A DNA stretch of 51,622 nt, from assembly GCF_000090795.2 (NCBI RefSeq), contig NW_003546287.1:7583-59204 (forward strand). The letters run 5' to 3'. Every line of letters starts with the position of its first letter. Positions within the stretch are counted from its first letter, which is position 1. The translations under genes and the position numbers were made by a program. This DNA is from Amphimedon queenslandica (lineage: Eukaryota; Porifera; Demospongiae; Haplosclerida; Niphatidae). This document shows, piece after piece, positions 19,666 through 30,570 of the stretch. The notes beneath the pieces are model-generated. The model worked only from the letters and a program-made list of their open reading frames with translations. It ran no database searches and was not told the origin of the DNA.

Positions 19666-20378
19666 TTCTCTATATCACTCAAAATCTCAGTGACCGTCTT
19701 TCTTTCTTCCTTTGACTCTGCAGAAAACACGTGTCATTGTGGCTAGCCTAGCATGGGTGGAGTCGCATAGACATGGCTAGCTGTTATTAGCTGACCCTTG
19801 CCTAGCTAGCGACACTAGGCTGTCATTGGCTGAGATTTGAATGAAGATAATTTTGTTTTCAAAAATCGTCGAGAAATGAAGCTGTGTCCTGAAAAGAAAG
19901 TCATTTCCAGAGTTAAATCAATTTAGCATGCTCTCCTTCTCCTTCATGGTGTCTTAGTATACCAGAGGTTTTGGTGTTGGTCCTCTCATGAGATTCCATA
20001 GTTTCCAAAGCCTTCAAAACATTTGTGTTGATAAGGAGAATTGTTGTCATTGCGTCTCTGCACCTGGATCCTGAATGATTTTGTCCAACTATTGGTTTCT
20101 GTAAGGATTTTGTGTTTTTCTCTGGTGATATGTCCTGGTCCTCTCACATGAGATTTCATAGTTTCCAAAGCCTTCAAAACATTTGTGTTGATAAGGAGAA
20201 TTGTTGTCAATGCGTCTCTGCACCTGGATCCTGAATGATTTTGTCCAACTATTTGTTTCTGTCCAATATTCCAACCTAGTATTTGTTTGAATTGGTATTT
20301 TGAAATTACGTGTCTTTCTCTTCATCTACCAAGTCACATAATCATAAGCTATAGTCAGGTGGACGCTATCTCTTAACT
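19666..20378. other. 5' flank of the RING-like gene with a two-copy tandem repeat
   Basis: From 19666 to about 19830 is a stretch rich in GCTAGC/CTAGCC motifs that should hold the RING-like gene's promoter; no TATA box was placed. From 19978 to 20270 are two tandem copies described separately. Confidence 0.45.
19978..20270. repeat. two tandem copies of an approximately 160-bp unit
   Basis: Copies start GGTCCTCTCATGAGATTCC (about 19979) and GGTCCTCTCACATGAGATT (about 20140). Both run through GTTTCCAAAGCCTTCAAAAC and TGCACCTGGATCCTGAATG to an ACTATTxGTTTCTGT end. They are nearly identical. On the minus strand both are open and would read the same peptide twice, but no known domain is recognisable. 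Confidence 0.8.
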
Positions 20379-20591
20379 ATGCAAGATATAATAGACTATA
20401 AAACAAGCTGTAAATTACTTGGGAAACACTATTTTGATGATGCTTACGGCTCAGTAGATGAGGATGATGCTTTTGATGATTTTCCTTTAGCACCTCCAGC
20501 TCCTCCTCAAGTTCCTCCTCCAGTTCCTCCCACAGTACCTCCTCATCCTTGTACCAAGACTCGTAGGGATCACAAACCTTTTGTATGTTAA
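20379..20591 (+). CDS. short Pro-rich frame, possible exon
   Basis: A 70-codon plus-strand frame reads an acidic segment (SVDEDDAFDDFPLAPPAPP) and four PPxVPP-type repeats before a basic end. Composition resembles a linker or tail exon of a transposon protein. No splice sites or partner were established, and the repeats may equally be low-complexity sequence. Confidence 0.3.
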   Translation: MQDIIDYKTSCKLLGKHYFDDAYGSVDEDDAFDDFPLAPPAPPQVPPPVPPTVPPHPCTKTRRDHKPFVC

Positions 20592-20599
20592 ACTTAAAA

Positions 20600-21200
20600 A
20601 GAGGGAGGTATGTTTTAACTGATAATGCTAATCTATGCTTACCTATAATTATTTCTCAAGGCACTTATTATTATTATGATTTTTCCTGATTATTATTTCC
20701 GTACTTATTTCTATTCCTTATGTAAGGATGCATTGTTGATCAAGATTACTTTCTAGTGTTATGTAATGTTATGCAATATGTGTCTGTGATGTGTTATTAT
20801 GTTATTGATGTGTGTGTGTGCATTCTTCAGGTTTAAGAAGTTTTTAACTAATAATTATTGATAAATTCATTCATTGAATCTCACGAGGCCTCTCTCTACC
20901 TTTCCTTCTCAGTAATGACAGTAAATTTCTAAAATAAATAAATAAAATCTTAGCATGTGTCACTAGTGAAGAGCAACCAAGTTTATCTGAGTCATTAAAT
21001 TAAAACCAAGCAAAACTCTGTGACCCTTCCAATATTTTCACTGCATTACTGCAAATGTGTAAAAGCCTCTCATTTGTGTAGTTTTTGCTATGCTCCCTTT
21101 TCTTGACCTTTCTTTTTCGTTCAACTCTCCCAAAAACTCTACTTATAGTTTAGCAAATGATCTTAACTTCCTCTGTGTGGCCGTCACAGGGATGATGTTC
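20600..21200. other. AT-rich interior beside the right TIR
   Basis: I see no supported gene. A TG-rich run at 20795-20825 (TGTGTGTGTG) and AT-rich sequence lead to the right arm. Confidence 0.4.
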
Positions 21201-21676
21201 AGTGCTCAAAATGGCCGCAAACCTTATGTTATGATTGATGACATTAGTCAAACCAGCATTTAAAATTTAAACAAGACAAGTACCAATAAATAAATTTTAT
21301 ATGCATTATACACTATACAGTGAGTCTGTTGGTTCTTTGCTTGGCATTTAAAACTTAGGCTGGCCCCATATCTATTCCTATGTTGTAGAACTTCTGAATG
21401 AATCATGAATTACATACCTGAATGAAGTAGAACCTGTATAAACATAGATTTCAGTCAGTTTAAGATCCTTAAAGCAAGGGACAAAGGATAGCTTTCATCA
21501 TGAAGAATCATTCAGAAATTAGCCATTTTTCAAGGGTGTATTATGCAATATTTCTATAGATGGAAGTAGAGCAAATACGGTATAAAACTAAAATTAGATT
21601 GTTGCATTTTAAATTTTTTGCAAAAAGTAAAAATCTAAGTGTTTTGAGATTTGAATGGCGGAAATATACACGGACC
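21201..21676 (-). repeat. right terminal inverted repeat
   Basis: About 476 bp, the inverted counterpart of 15100-15581. It ends ATACACGGACC, followed by the GTAAGT duplication at 21677-21682. Confidence 0.9.
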
Positions 21677-22089
21677 GTAAGTCATGTACAAAGTGCTAAT
21701 AACAGTACTGTTAGTAGCAATAAACAGAAAAGTAATCATTTACAGAAGTCTAATTGCCCAAAAAGAGTGAAATAGTGATGATAATGGTTTAAATCAGCCT
21801 CGCCCTAATAAAAGAAAAGTTGACGAAGACTGTAGTACTGACAATAATGCTTTGGCATTGACTTGCCCTAAAGCACATGACAAATTAATTGTTTGAATTA
21901 ATTTAAAAGACATAAAAACGAAATTTAAAGTCAAGGATGATGGTAGTTGTAGTAGTCTTGTATCTACAAAACTCTGTAACATTAAATGATGATACCAAGT
22001 GTATTGTAAAAGATGATCATTGCAGTAGTTGTCAGATTGAATTTATAAAACTCTCGAGCATTAAAGTAAAGACAAGTAATCCAAAAAGA

Positions 22090-22704
22090 TAATGATGTCA
22101 CCTTTACTTATGAAGTGCCTCCCAACTCATATATTGAGAGGAGACAATGGGATTATGTTTATTACCCTGGTAATGAATAATTTCAAAGAAGGTGGTGTGA
22201 GATGTTAAACCTTAAGTTTCTGCTAGAATCTTACTTGGTTGTCCAACTACACTATTGTCAGATGAAAGAGTTTCTAATAGTACTTTTGATGTCCCTGGTG
22301 ATGGGAACTGTTTATTTTATGCCCTTTCATATCTCATTACTGGGTCAATTTCTCAGCATTACGAATTACATAAAGCAATTGTTAGTAATATGCCAAACTT
22401 TGAAGAAGAATTGTTTAATGGTACATTAAGTGCAACCAGATATTCAAGCATATTTGATTACATAAATAAGTCCAAAATGTATAAAAATTGTTTGTGGGCC
22501 ACTGACACAGATTATTACATTATCTGCAAAATTAGGTACAACACTATATATTCATATTCACTAACTCCTACTTTTGTTGGCTGGGATAGATATGGAACCC
22601 AAACTTTATATGGCATTCCTTGTGATACTAATACACCTGCTTTGTATTTGAAGCATGTTGGTACTAATCATTTCCAAGCAGTGAAGTCTATTAATATTTC
22701 TTAA
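22090..22704 (+). CDS. OTU-family cysteine protease-like protein
   Basis: The frame from the ATG at 22255 encodes 149 residues. VPGDGNCLFYALSYLITGS near residues 13-31 is the OTU catalytic loop, with Asp and Cys in D-G-N-C. VGTNHFQAVKSI near the C-terminus carries the expected catalytic His. Between them are YINKSKMYKNCLWATDTDYY and VGWDRYG, typical of OTU domains in transposon proteins. Frame-shifted sequence upstream (EVPPNSYIERRQWDYVY, about 22108-22160) suggests an originally longer N-terminus. OTU proteases cleave ubiquitin-like conjugates. OTU genes are known passengers of Helitrons, Ginger and other elements, so it may belong to the Helitron at 6634-14520 or another unit. Confidence 0.75.
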
Positions 22705-24650
22705 GCATTGATTGTTGATAGAAGTGGGTATGGTGGTGAATGGGAGGGGAGGTCCATTATCATAAAAACATTGGTTGATTAATGTGACTTGTATTTCCGG
22801 CTATTGCAATGTGAATGATGTGTGAGTGTGTGTGAAAACCATTGGTGCATATCCACCCAGTATTGCTCAGTATGAAGAGATCTAACTCAATTCAGGAAGT
22901 GAGATTAATCAATATATAACAGTGAATATTGAGTACTTATTGCTGTAATGGACAGGGAGAGGGTGTGAAAGAGGTTTACTGTTCATTAAGGTTTAGCATT
23001 GATTCAAATTTGTGTGACTCATTTATGTAGGACAGGGAGTTAGGAAAGGAAGAAGCTGTCATTATCAAATCTGGATCTTGTTTGTGACTTGTACTACATG
23101 TTTATTACAAATAACAGGTGCTTATGGATCTGGGCACTGCTGAAGAAATTTTGAAGGACAAGAAAAATTTTCGAGTAAAATTAAAAGTTGTTATTATACA
23201 TGTAGTATTATTCAAGCAGTGATTCTGTACACATATTAATAATCATCATGCATGTAAATGCTGCCATCAATGCTGTGCACATTACATATATGTAAATGCT
23301 TGCCAGCTGATGTTGCGCATAATGCTGCCATCAATGCTGTGCGCATTATTAAGTTAATGCTTGCCGGCTGATGTTGCGCATTTGAATGATGCTGCCATCA
23401 ATGCTGTGCGCATAATAAATGCTTGCCAGCTGATGTTGTGCATCTTTTATTGATGATTGTTGTAACAGGTGCATGTTCTCATTAACAAAAAAATATTGTT
23501 TGCACATTGGAAATTCTTCATGTACACAATGTTATTTATTAAGCAGGTCATGAAAGTATCTTAACTGAGGATAGCATTAGTAAGCAATATTACATGTATG
23601 TCTAAAATACATGCATGCACATATATGTATCATCCAATCAGAAACATTGTAGATGCTACCATTATCATTATTAGTTAGTACATGTATGTCACATTCATAA
23701 TTTATACAGGTACAGGTCAGACTTAAAAATGACACTCAAAGACGAAGGGGATGTTCCTCTATGTGAGCACTTGTATCTTGTTGGTGGTTTGTAATATATA
23801 TGTTTGTGACAAACAAGGTATATCATGCATATATACATGTATACGTTTAGAATAGTGTACATGTAGTGGATTAGTGATGCATTTATTGTGCTTGTAGTGT
23901 TTGATGATTATCATGCATGAATTTTATCCTTTTATAGTTTGTTGTACAATGGAGTTACAAGAAATACAAAAGTTCCATGTGATTGGTAATAAAGTTTCTT
24001 CACCATTACTGTTTCTACTGTTGTTATTATTAGCCCGTGTGTTTACATTGCTTGCGTTTGATGTGTTTCTGTTACTATTCTTTACAGGTATTGACAGCTG
24101 GAAAGGATTTGATGATTCAGCAATACTTTTACTTGATATTGGAATGTGCAATTACTGCTATATATTTAAAGGCTATTCGGGATTGTAACTAAATTAATTT
24201 CTTCATTACATGTAACTAAATTTTTTGTTGTAGGTCCTTGATCATTAGTTTATCACACTGCAGGAGGCAACAGTTTTAGCCTTATTGGTTAAACATTATT
24301 GTAGACTTAGCAATGGATTATGTAGCAAGATTGTATATTGTGTGATTACAAAGTGTCATATGTATTTTGTAATAGGTAATGGTTCAAGGTTACATCTATA
24401 TTCTTTTAATGGTTATGTCACTAACTATGGCCACAGTAAGTAGTGTAAATGATGTTTTACTAACATGTATCTATTATTGTAGGAAGATGGAATCTAAAGT
24501 ATTAAAGCATTTCGCCTTGCTGAGACATTCATTTTGATCATACTATTGTATTTTAGATTTTGCTGTTTGCGCTGTAAAATAATTGACTTTTATGTTTTTA
24601 CAATACTATTTATAATAAAAAAGTTTAAGTTAATAAAAGTTATGGTTTTT
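22705..24650. other. long non-coding stretch with tandem repeats
   Basis: No gene can be supported. The plus frame at 23901-24188 is hydrophobic and Leu/Phe-rich without a recognised family; it may be chance. The stretch contains the 23257-23444 tandem array and frequent ACATGTA motifs. Confidence 0.4.
23257..23444. repeat. three-copy tandem array, units of 65-75 bp
   Basis: Each unit has two halves: ATGCTGCCATCAATGCTGTG followed by CGCAT, then AATGCTTGCCAGCTGATGTT followed by GCGCAT. Spacing between the halves differs from unit to unit (TTACATATATG, TATTAAGTT, AATA). GCGCAT/ATGCGC and GCTG/CAGC words give each unit internal symmetry. Confidence 0.85.
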
Positions 24651-24654
24651 GGTA

Positions 24655-25130
24655 ATGTTTTCTCCACCCCTTCTGCCCCTGCCAGCGCCATGGCCTCTTG
24701 GTCCTCTGGGTAAGTTCATGTACTAAAATGGAAAGAGATTATATATATAATAAAGTATTGTAAAACCTTACGATTTGCCTATTGAGGCTCCTGAGTTGCC
24801 TCATGAGGAGCAGCCTCTGCTGCTGCAGAGCACCTATGGCTACAGGTGCATGAGGTGCTGAAGCACCTCAAAACCACCAGCCAATGGTGGTGGTGGTGGA
24901 CCTCCACCACCACCAGCAACTGGTGGTGGTGGAGGACCTCCAAGATGACCAGCAACTGGCGGTGGTGGTGAAGGACCTCCATGGCCTGCAGAAGTCTTGC
25001 CTAGCCAGCCCTCCCTCCGTGCCTACGGAAGGGTCTGGTGGATTGCCCATAGGTGGACTTTTTCCGCGAGCTGGATAACTGTCAGACTGTGTCATGCATG
25101 AATCATAACTAGATACGTTAAGTTACTAAT
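24655..25130 (+). repeat. left Gly/Pro-rich segment, inverted relative to 30225-30570
   Basis: Starting near 24785 the plus strand encodes runs GGGGGPPPPP and GGGGEGPPWPA, then a unique stretch around 25000-25070. Its reverse complement (GTCCACCTATGGGCAATCCA, CCAGACCCTTCCGTAGGCAC) matches plus-strand 30268-30335. The unique stretch shows that similarity to the right copy is not only low complexity. A small plus-strand Pro/Ala piece with a GG|GTAAGT donor at about 24710 may be an upstream exon. The segment lies about 60 bp before the RecQ start. Confidence 0.6.
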
Positions 25131-25156
25131 AATAACAATTTATTGACTAAATAAAA

Positions 25157-26852
25157 ATGGCACATGATGGTTTAAGAGCAACTATTCTTGAAGTTGGCTC
25201 GAGTTTTGGCTACCAGCTAAAAGAGAAACAGTTAGAAGCCATGGCTACATTTCTCAGTGGACGAGATGTGTTTGTTTCCTTGCCAACTGGCTATGGAAAG
25301 TCGGCAATCTATGCTTTGTTACCAATGGTATTTGATGAGATTAATCATATTATTTCTGGTTTTTTTGCTTTTTTTAAGGTAAAGAAGGGTCCATAGTTGT
25401 ATGTATCAGTCCCCTAACTTCACTGATGATGGATCAGGGGTCTAAATTTTCTTTAAAGGGTATTTCAATGGAATTTGTAGGGGAAGATCAGCATCATGAT
25501 GAAGCAATCAATTGTGTCTTAAAGGGGAAAGTGCAACTTGTGTACATAACCCCTGATAGCATTATATCTAATGCAAGGTACCGCAGTATGCTCCTTTCTC
25601 AAGTGTACAAAGAAAATTTGGTAGCTTTGGTTGTGGATGAAGCACACTGTGTATAGACATGGTAAGTATACCATGTCTCTGTTTATGATTTCTTTACATA
25701 CAATATAGGGGCCAGGGGCGTATCTAGGAATGGGGGAAGGAGGGTGCTGATGGCGCATGAAGCGCACCGCAATTTTGGCCACAACCACTTTTACGGCGGT
25801 AAAACGGCCTTTTCCTGCATTTTCGTCAATTATTGGTGGGGCCAAGACCCTTTCAAGTATACTGCCATGTTACTGGTACTTCTGATTGCTCTTTAAAGCA
25901 CTGGAAACTACTGAAGTCATGATCAGGGGGCTAGATAATTTTGTAAAGAGGCTTGGTGGCGATGCAAAAGTCCAAGATTTCAGTAATTTTTTTCTGAGCC
26001 CGGCCCTGAGATCGGGGCTCAAGCACCATTCAGCCCCATGCTAGAAACGCCCCTGGGGGCAATGATTTTTGAATAGCCTATGCTCACTTGAGAGAGATAA
26101 GAAGTCTGCTGGATGAAAGTGTCAATGTCATGGCACTTACTGCTACTGCCACCCAGCAAACATTTGATGCTGTAATCTCATGATTGTCTATGACTAATCC
26201 TGCAATTGTTGGGTGTTCAACATACAAAGACAACATTGCCTATGTAGTTGAGCCTCTACCTATAATGGACACATTCTGCAAGAAGATTTCAGATGATTTG
26301 AAGAGACTGGGTAAGGATTACCCCAAGACTGTCATTTTTTGTCATAAGTATCCAGATTGCTCTGCACTTTACCAACAGTTCAGGATGCATTTAGCAGAAA
26401 ACATTACATATTCTCGTGGTTTCCCTCCTTGGGTCAAATATGCTGTTGTAAATATATACACAAGGGCCTGCACTGTTTCTAATAAGGAAAAAATACTTTA
26501 AATGTTTTGCTCAACTGAAGGACATTTGCGTGTCATAATTGCTACCACAGCTTTTTGCATGAGAATTGATTGCCCAGACATTAGAATGATATACCACTGG
26601 GGTCCACCAGCTACTCTAGAGGAGTATGCACAGGAAACTGGCTGGGCTGGCAGAGACACACTTCCGTCTAAGGCATTCTTGTTTAGTAAGGCATTGGGAA
26701 AGTTTGTTATTGATGATATGAAGTACATTAAAAACAGCTCTATTTGTCATTGAAAACTAATGTATGAGCAGTTTATTTTTAACGAAAGCCTACACACACA
26801 AAATGGAATATGCTGTGACATTTGCTGCAAAATCAGTAGTGAACTAGTGTAG
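25157..26852 (+). pseudogene. RecQ-like DNA helicase, mobile-element type
   Basis: ATG at 25157. GYQLKEKQLEAM is the Q-motif region, LPTGYGKSAIY an intact Walker A (about 25282-25314), CISPLTSLMMDQ motif Ia, VVDEAHCV motif II. An intron (25662-26076, ATG|GTAAGT to GAATAG|CC) contains a MITE. Then LTATATQQTFD (motif III), VIFCHKY (IV), VIIATTAFCMRIDCPDIR (V) and QETGWAGRD (VI). CHxKLM...CCDIC resembles a zinc-binding C-terminus. Damage: frame break near 25376, TAG at 25654, TAA at 26499, TGA at 26751. Motif V has C and R for the usual GMG, and motif VI has W for the arginine of GRAGR, so ATP hydrolysis would be lost. It converges with the DUF6589-type gene on the minus strand. Confidence 0.8.
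25713..26055. mobile_element. MITE with CAGGGGCG termini inside the RecQ intron
   Basis: Ends are CAGGGGCGTATCTAGGAATG and the complement of CAGGGGCGTTTCTAGCATG. GGGGC stands immediately outside both ends (25708-25712 and 26056-26060), giving a probable 5-bp duplication. The 343-bp body is non-coding. Without element and duplication the intron would be about 67 bp, in line with other introns here. Confidence 0.75.
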
Positions 26853-26894
26853 TTTTTTTAATCTAAAATTTAGTATTAAAATGCATGTCAAATA

Positions 26895-29800
26895 TTATTG
26901 GAAAATGATAGAATGAATAATATTCTTTATTAACCAATTTGTAATGTTATCATAGGAAACTGTATCAAGCAAACAGTTCATAAGTGAAGTATGTTTTCGA
27001 GATCTTGATGCAACATGACTGAATACATCAGTTTCTTGTAACTGACACAAAATCATCTTAAAATCTTTGTGAGATGGAGGAGTTGAATGCAACATTGAGT
27101 CACTTGACAGTCTAAGTGATTCTGTATATGACTTGCATATACTGTCCACTTTATCAATAGCTTTTGCTATTGTTGTAGGCTTTACATTCGAGCCAAGATT
27201 TCTAATTACCTTCTTCAGTCGATGATTCAAATGCTCTAAATGTAAATCACATTGCATATTGCATCCTATCCTGTCTTTTGTATTGACAAAACTCCAAATA
27301 GAATTTGAGCTGCAACTCTTTCAGGTACAATAAACTTGATGATGGTGAGCAGCACTCCAGCCTCCTTTGCATAATTTCTACGTCCCATTTTGCAAAATAT
27401 TAACATAAGAAATTTCCAAATAAGAACTATCCTGTGGCCATCGCCCTCTTTTGTAGCATCACAGTAATTACAACAAATCATGCCAAGTGTCAGTAATTCA
27501 CATGCATAAGCATGCACTCTGTCGTCATCAGTTGATTTCTCATTTCGCTCAAGATGTATGTACCTGTTGACTATAGCCTTTGCTACTCTTCGACTGTATT
27601 GGTTTCACTTAGCAACCCATTCTCAGAGCAGCAACTATGTGTGCATTTAATACCAACTGAAAAAAATCCTCTGCTGCTTGCAAATTCTTCTCTGGATCTG
27701 ATGGAACTGATGTACGATTGATGAGGTACTTCAACTGTGATAGTATTCCTTTCTCCATCAGTGACTTCACAGTAAATAGCCTTCCCCATATCACCTATTT
27801 GAAGTACATGTACATCAACAAAGAAAATTTTATGATATAAAACATACTTTCATCAAAGGCATTCGAAAGTGCTAATGATCCAACACTGGCTCCAAACCCT
27901 TGAGTTGCTCCTCAGGTTCATCATGGTCACTTCGAATTGATATTGCACCACGAGCCCTGGCCACTATTAATTGGTCGCCTCCAAAAAGAATATTCCAGGT
28001 ATCCATTTCACGTATCTCTTCAATTTCTCCATTTGGTAATGGTACCTTAACTACCTTCATTACCTTTGGTACATATTTGTGGTGCCTCTCTGTGATCTTG
28101 CACATATGATCATCCTTATTTTCACTGTAAAGATTAATTCCTAATGTTATCTATATAAAACGAAGTAATAAAATTAATGATTCATACATGCAATTGATGG
28201 AAACAAACTAACTATAGTTGATTTCATTGACATTTCTTTTGCAAACTCGTGAGGAATGTGTGCCATGTCACTTTTGTTGCAGCTGGTTTAAATTCGTCAA
28301 TATGAGTAACTACCACTCTAATGAACAAAAAGGAAGTGTAATTATGAAAAAAAAATACCTTGAAGTTAAAGTCACAAAGTTATCTTTCATTTTGTCTATA
28401 TCCTCTTTAGATGGTACTAATTGTCTAACATCAATTGTGCCATGTGATGGTGGTGAATCTGAGAGGGTGCTGTGATCTATCCTATCCATGACAGCATATG
28501 CATGAAAGAAGTGATGTGATTGAGTCTACTCTTTGAAATGTGCACTAAACTTAATGTCAATGTTATATCCAACTATCTTGAATCCATTCCATTCCTTGAG
28601 ATCACAACACTATTGAAAAATTTTTAATTGTAATGTAAGAAAAAGAATGACTACCTTTATCTTCAACATCTAAGTCTTCTACAGCAACATCTGATTCTTC
28701 ATCTTCATTAATCGTATTATCACTCTCTTCCTCATCAATAACATCATCAAAATCTCCAACTACAACAGGGTTATTGTCAAGGACATCGGTAGGGCACTCC
28801 GTAGCATCATCGTTATCAAAACTAGGATCATTAGATGCCTCTTCATCCCTTTCAAAATTGTAAATATCTCCTAAAATAATATCATTCATTGTTATTATTA
28901 TCATAGTGAGTAACTGTCATTAGTGTTGTACAATCTGTGTCAAAGTCATCGTACATCGACATTCCCACCATTCTGTAAGTACTATCTTGAAAAGTACATT
29001 GAGATTTCTTTAATATGACAAAGACATAGACCATGCAGTGTTAATGAAATATCAACTATACCTTCATGTGATGAACTAAATCATCTGACCAAAAGTGAAC
29101 ATTAATGTCATGATTCTCAGAAGACGAGTAATCATTTTAATAGTTCCACTGTGGGATAAACTAATCATAATAGGCTGCAAACAGTTAAAGCACTAAAATA
29201 AAAAATGTTTTAATTGTTATTATTAGTAATAATTTCAGTATACCTCTTTTGAGCATCCATTACCATATAACAGAACAGAAATTGCGCTCTGAACTAATGA
29301 CATTTGACACATTCGAGATTTTAATATCATACTCACAATGACACATCAACACCTTGGATTTATTTCAACTCACAATGACATTTAAAATCATGATTAATGT
29401 TGGCATCATACGTGCTAGTTCAACAAAAACAGTGTCCCAATTGAATTGTGTTACTCCCTCATTGCAGTCTCTAAGAATAGAATTGTGCTTTGAGGAACAG
29501 ATGGCTTTCATTTCATGTCTAATACAATGTGAAACCTGCTGAAGGACAACATTTGATGTACAAGGTTCACTAGCAACAGAACATGCCAGAGAATTTAAAC
29601 TCCTGCGTGCCAATCTCTTAACATTGAGCTTTGAGAAAGGTAACGTGATATCAAATGATTTACTGCCTGAATGATACTGAATGTTCACCTACAATAGAAA
29701 TAGTTATATTAATTTTATGCATGTGTGTTACTTAGTTCACTTACAGAGACAGTATCAGTGTCGTCATTATAATGATCTGCTCAATTTCATCATAAACAGT

Positions 29801-30122
29801 AGGCTGAGATGTCTTTCTCATTTTCAATGAAGGCTCCATCACAGGTACACTTCCTCCATCATTTTGATTAATCCTTAGCACATTACCATTAAGATCTACA
29901 AGCTCAGACCTCATATTTTCCACTTTCTCTCTCAACACCTGCAATCCCTTTGCCTTTTTTTACACGTGTAACAGATAAATACGGAATCATCAAAAACAGA
30001 AGAAAGCTTCCTACTGCATTCAGATTCTGAAAGCTCATCCAATACATCTAGTGCCACTTTTGATACAGCTCCATAGAGCATCCTTCGTTTACTTAGCATC
30101 GTTCCACTACTTAGATCAACTT
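26895..30122 (-). pseudogene. DUF6589-type protein gene, multi-exon and broken
   Basis: Read from right to left: MLSKRRMLYGAVSKVALDVL (from 30099) and a possible zinc pair C..C, a coiled coil (29944-29741), RHEMKAICSSK and FNWDTVFVELARMMPTL (29688-29365), an acidic stretch (28904-28602), KMKDNFVTLTSR ending at a clear donor AG|GTATTT at 28359, ILFGGDQLIVARARGAISIR (28030-27940), SQLKYLINRTSVPSDPEKNL with AEDFF (27750-27660), YACELLTLG...EGDGHRIVLIWKFL (27510-27410) and CDLHLEHLNHRLKKVIRNLG (27251-27192). These blocks match my recollection of DUF6589 proteins of animals and fungi; function unknown. Defects: TAG in place of the Trp of the DWH-type motif (27869-27871), stops near 27600, and a frameshift near 27262. 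Confidence 0.65.
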
Positions 30123-30224
30123 TACATAGGCAGCATGCTATAGAAGCTATTGTGTTACCCAGTATTATTAATTTTAATATTTCTAATACTCGATAATTAA
30201 TGTAAAATCAATTATACGTCAGTA

Positions 30225-30570
30225 ATGATGCAAAATAATCACCAACCAGCTCCTTGTTATCGTGGAACAAGTCCACCTTTGGGCAATCCACCAGACCCTT
30301 CCCGTAGGCACGGAGGGAGGGGCTGGCTATGTGAGACTAGGCCTGCAGGTGCCGGAACTGGTGGTGGTGGTGGAGGACCTCCATGGCCGCCGGCTACAAC
30401 CAGTGCGACTTGTGGTGGTGGTGGTGGTGAAGGAGGACCATGACCACCAGCAACATGTCCTGGTGGTGGTGGTGGACCTCCATGACCTCCACTGGCTGCA
30501 ACTGGTGGTAGTGGGGGAAGAGGACCTCCATGAGTATCACCTACTGGTGCAGGAACATCCATATTCCTAC
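30225..30570 (-). repeat. right Gly/Pro-rich segment, inverted relative to 24655-25130
   Basis: On the minus strand a 101-codon frame runs from 30562 to a stop at 30255 with repeated GGHGGPPPPP units and ends REGSGGLPKGGLVPR. A strong acceptor (CTTTTTGTAG|GAATATGG) lies just upstream, so it could be an exon. The left segment ends with TEGSGGLPIGGLFPRAG on the plus strand. The two copies therefore face each other across the RecQ and DUF6589-type genes. Confidence 0.65.

Larger units (their letters stand above)
15100..21676. mobile_element. DNA transposon with 480-bp TIRs and 6-bp target duplication
   Basis: The 6,577-bp unit starts GGTCCGTGTATATT and ends with the complement, and GTAAGT stands on both sides (15094-15099 and 21677-21682). 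The long arms, an rve/DDE transposase starting within a base or two of the left arm's inner end, and a 6-bp duplication fit an integrase-like cut-and-paste transposon of the IS3EU or Ginger type; this classification is from memory and should be tested. Inside are the transposase (plus), a two-exon RING-like gene (minus), a Pro-rich frame and tandem repeats. The arms look roughly 90 per cent identical by eye. Confidence 0.85.

Noticed and set aside
24884..25078. His/Val-rich plus-strand frame as a metal-binding protein
   Set aside because: The His runs are an out-of-frame reading of the GGT/CCA repeats that encode Gly/Pro in another frame. No independent support.
25519..25845. 108-codon minus-strand frame
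   Set aside because: It overlaps RecQ coding sequence and a MITE on the opposite strand and has no motif of its own.
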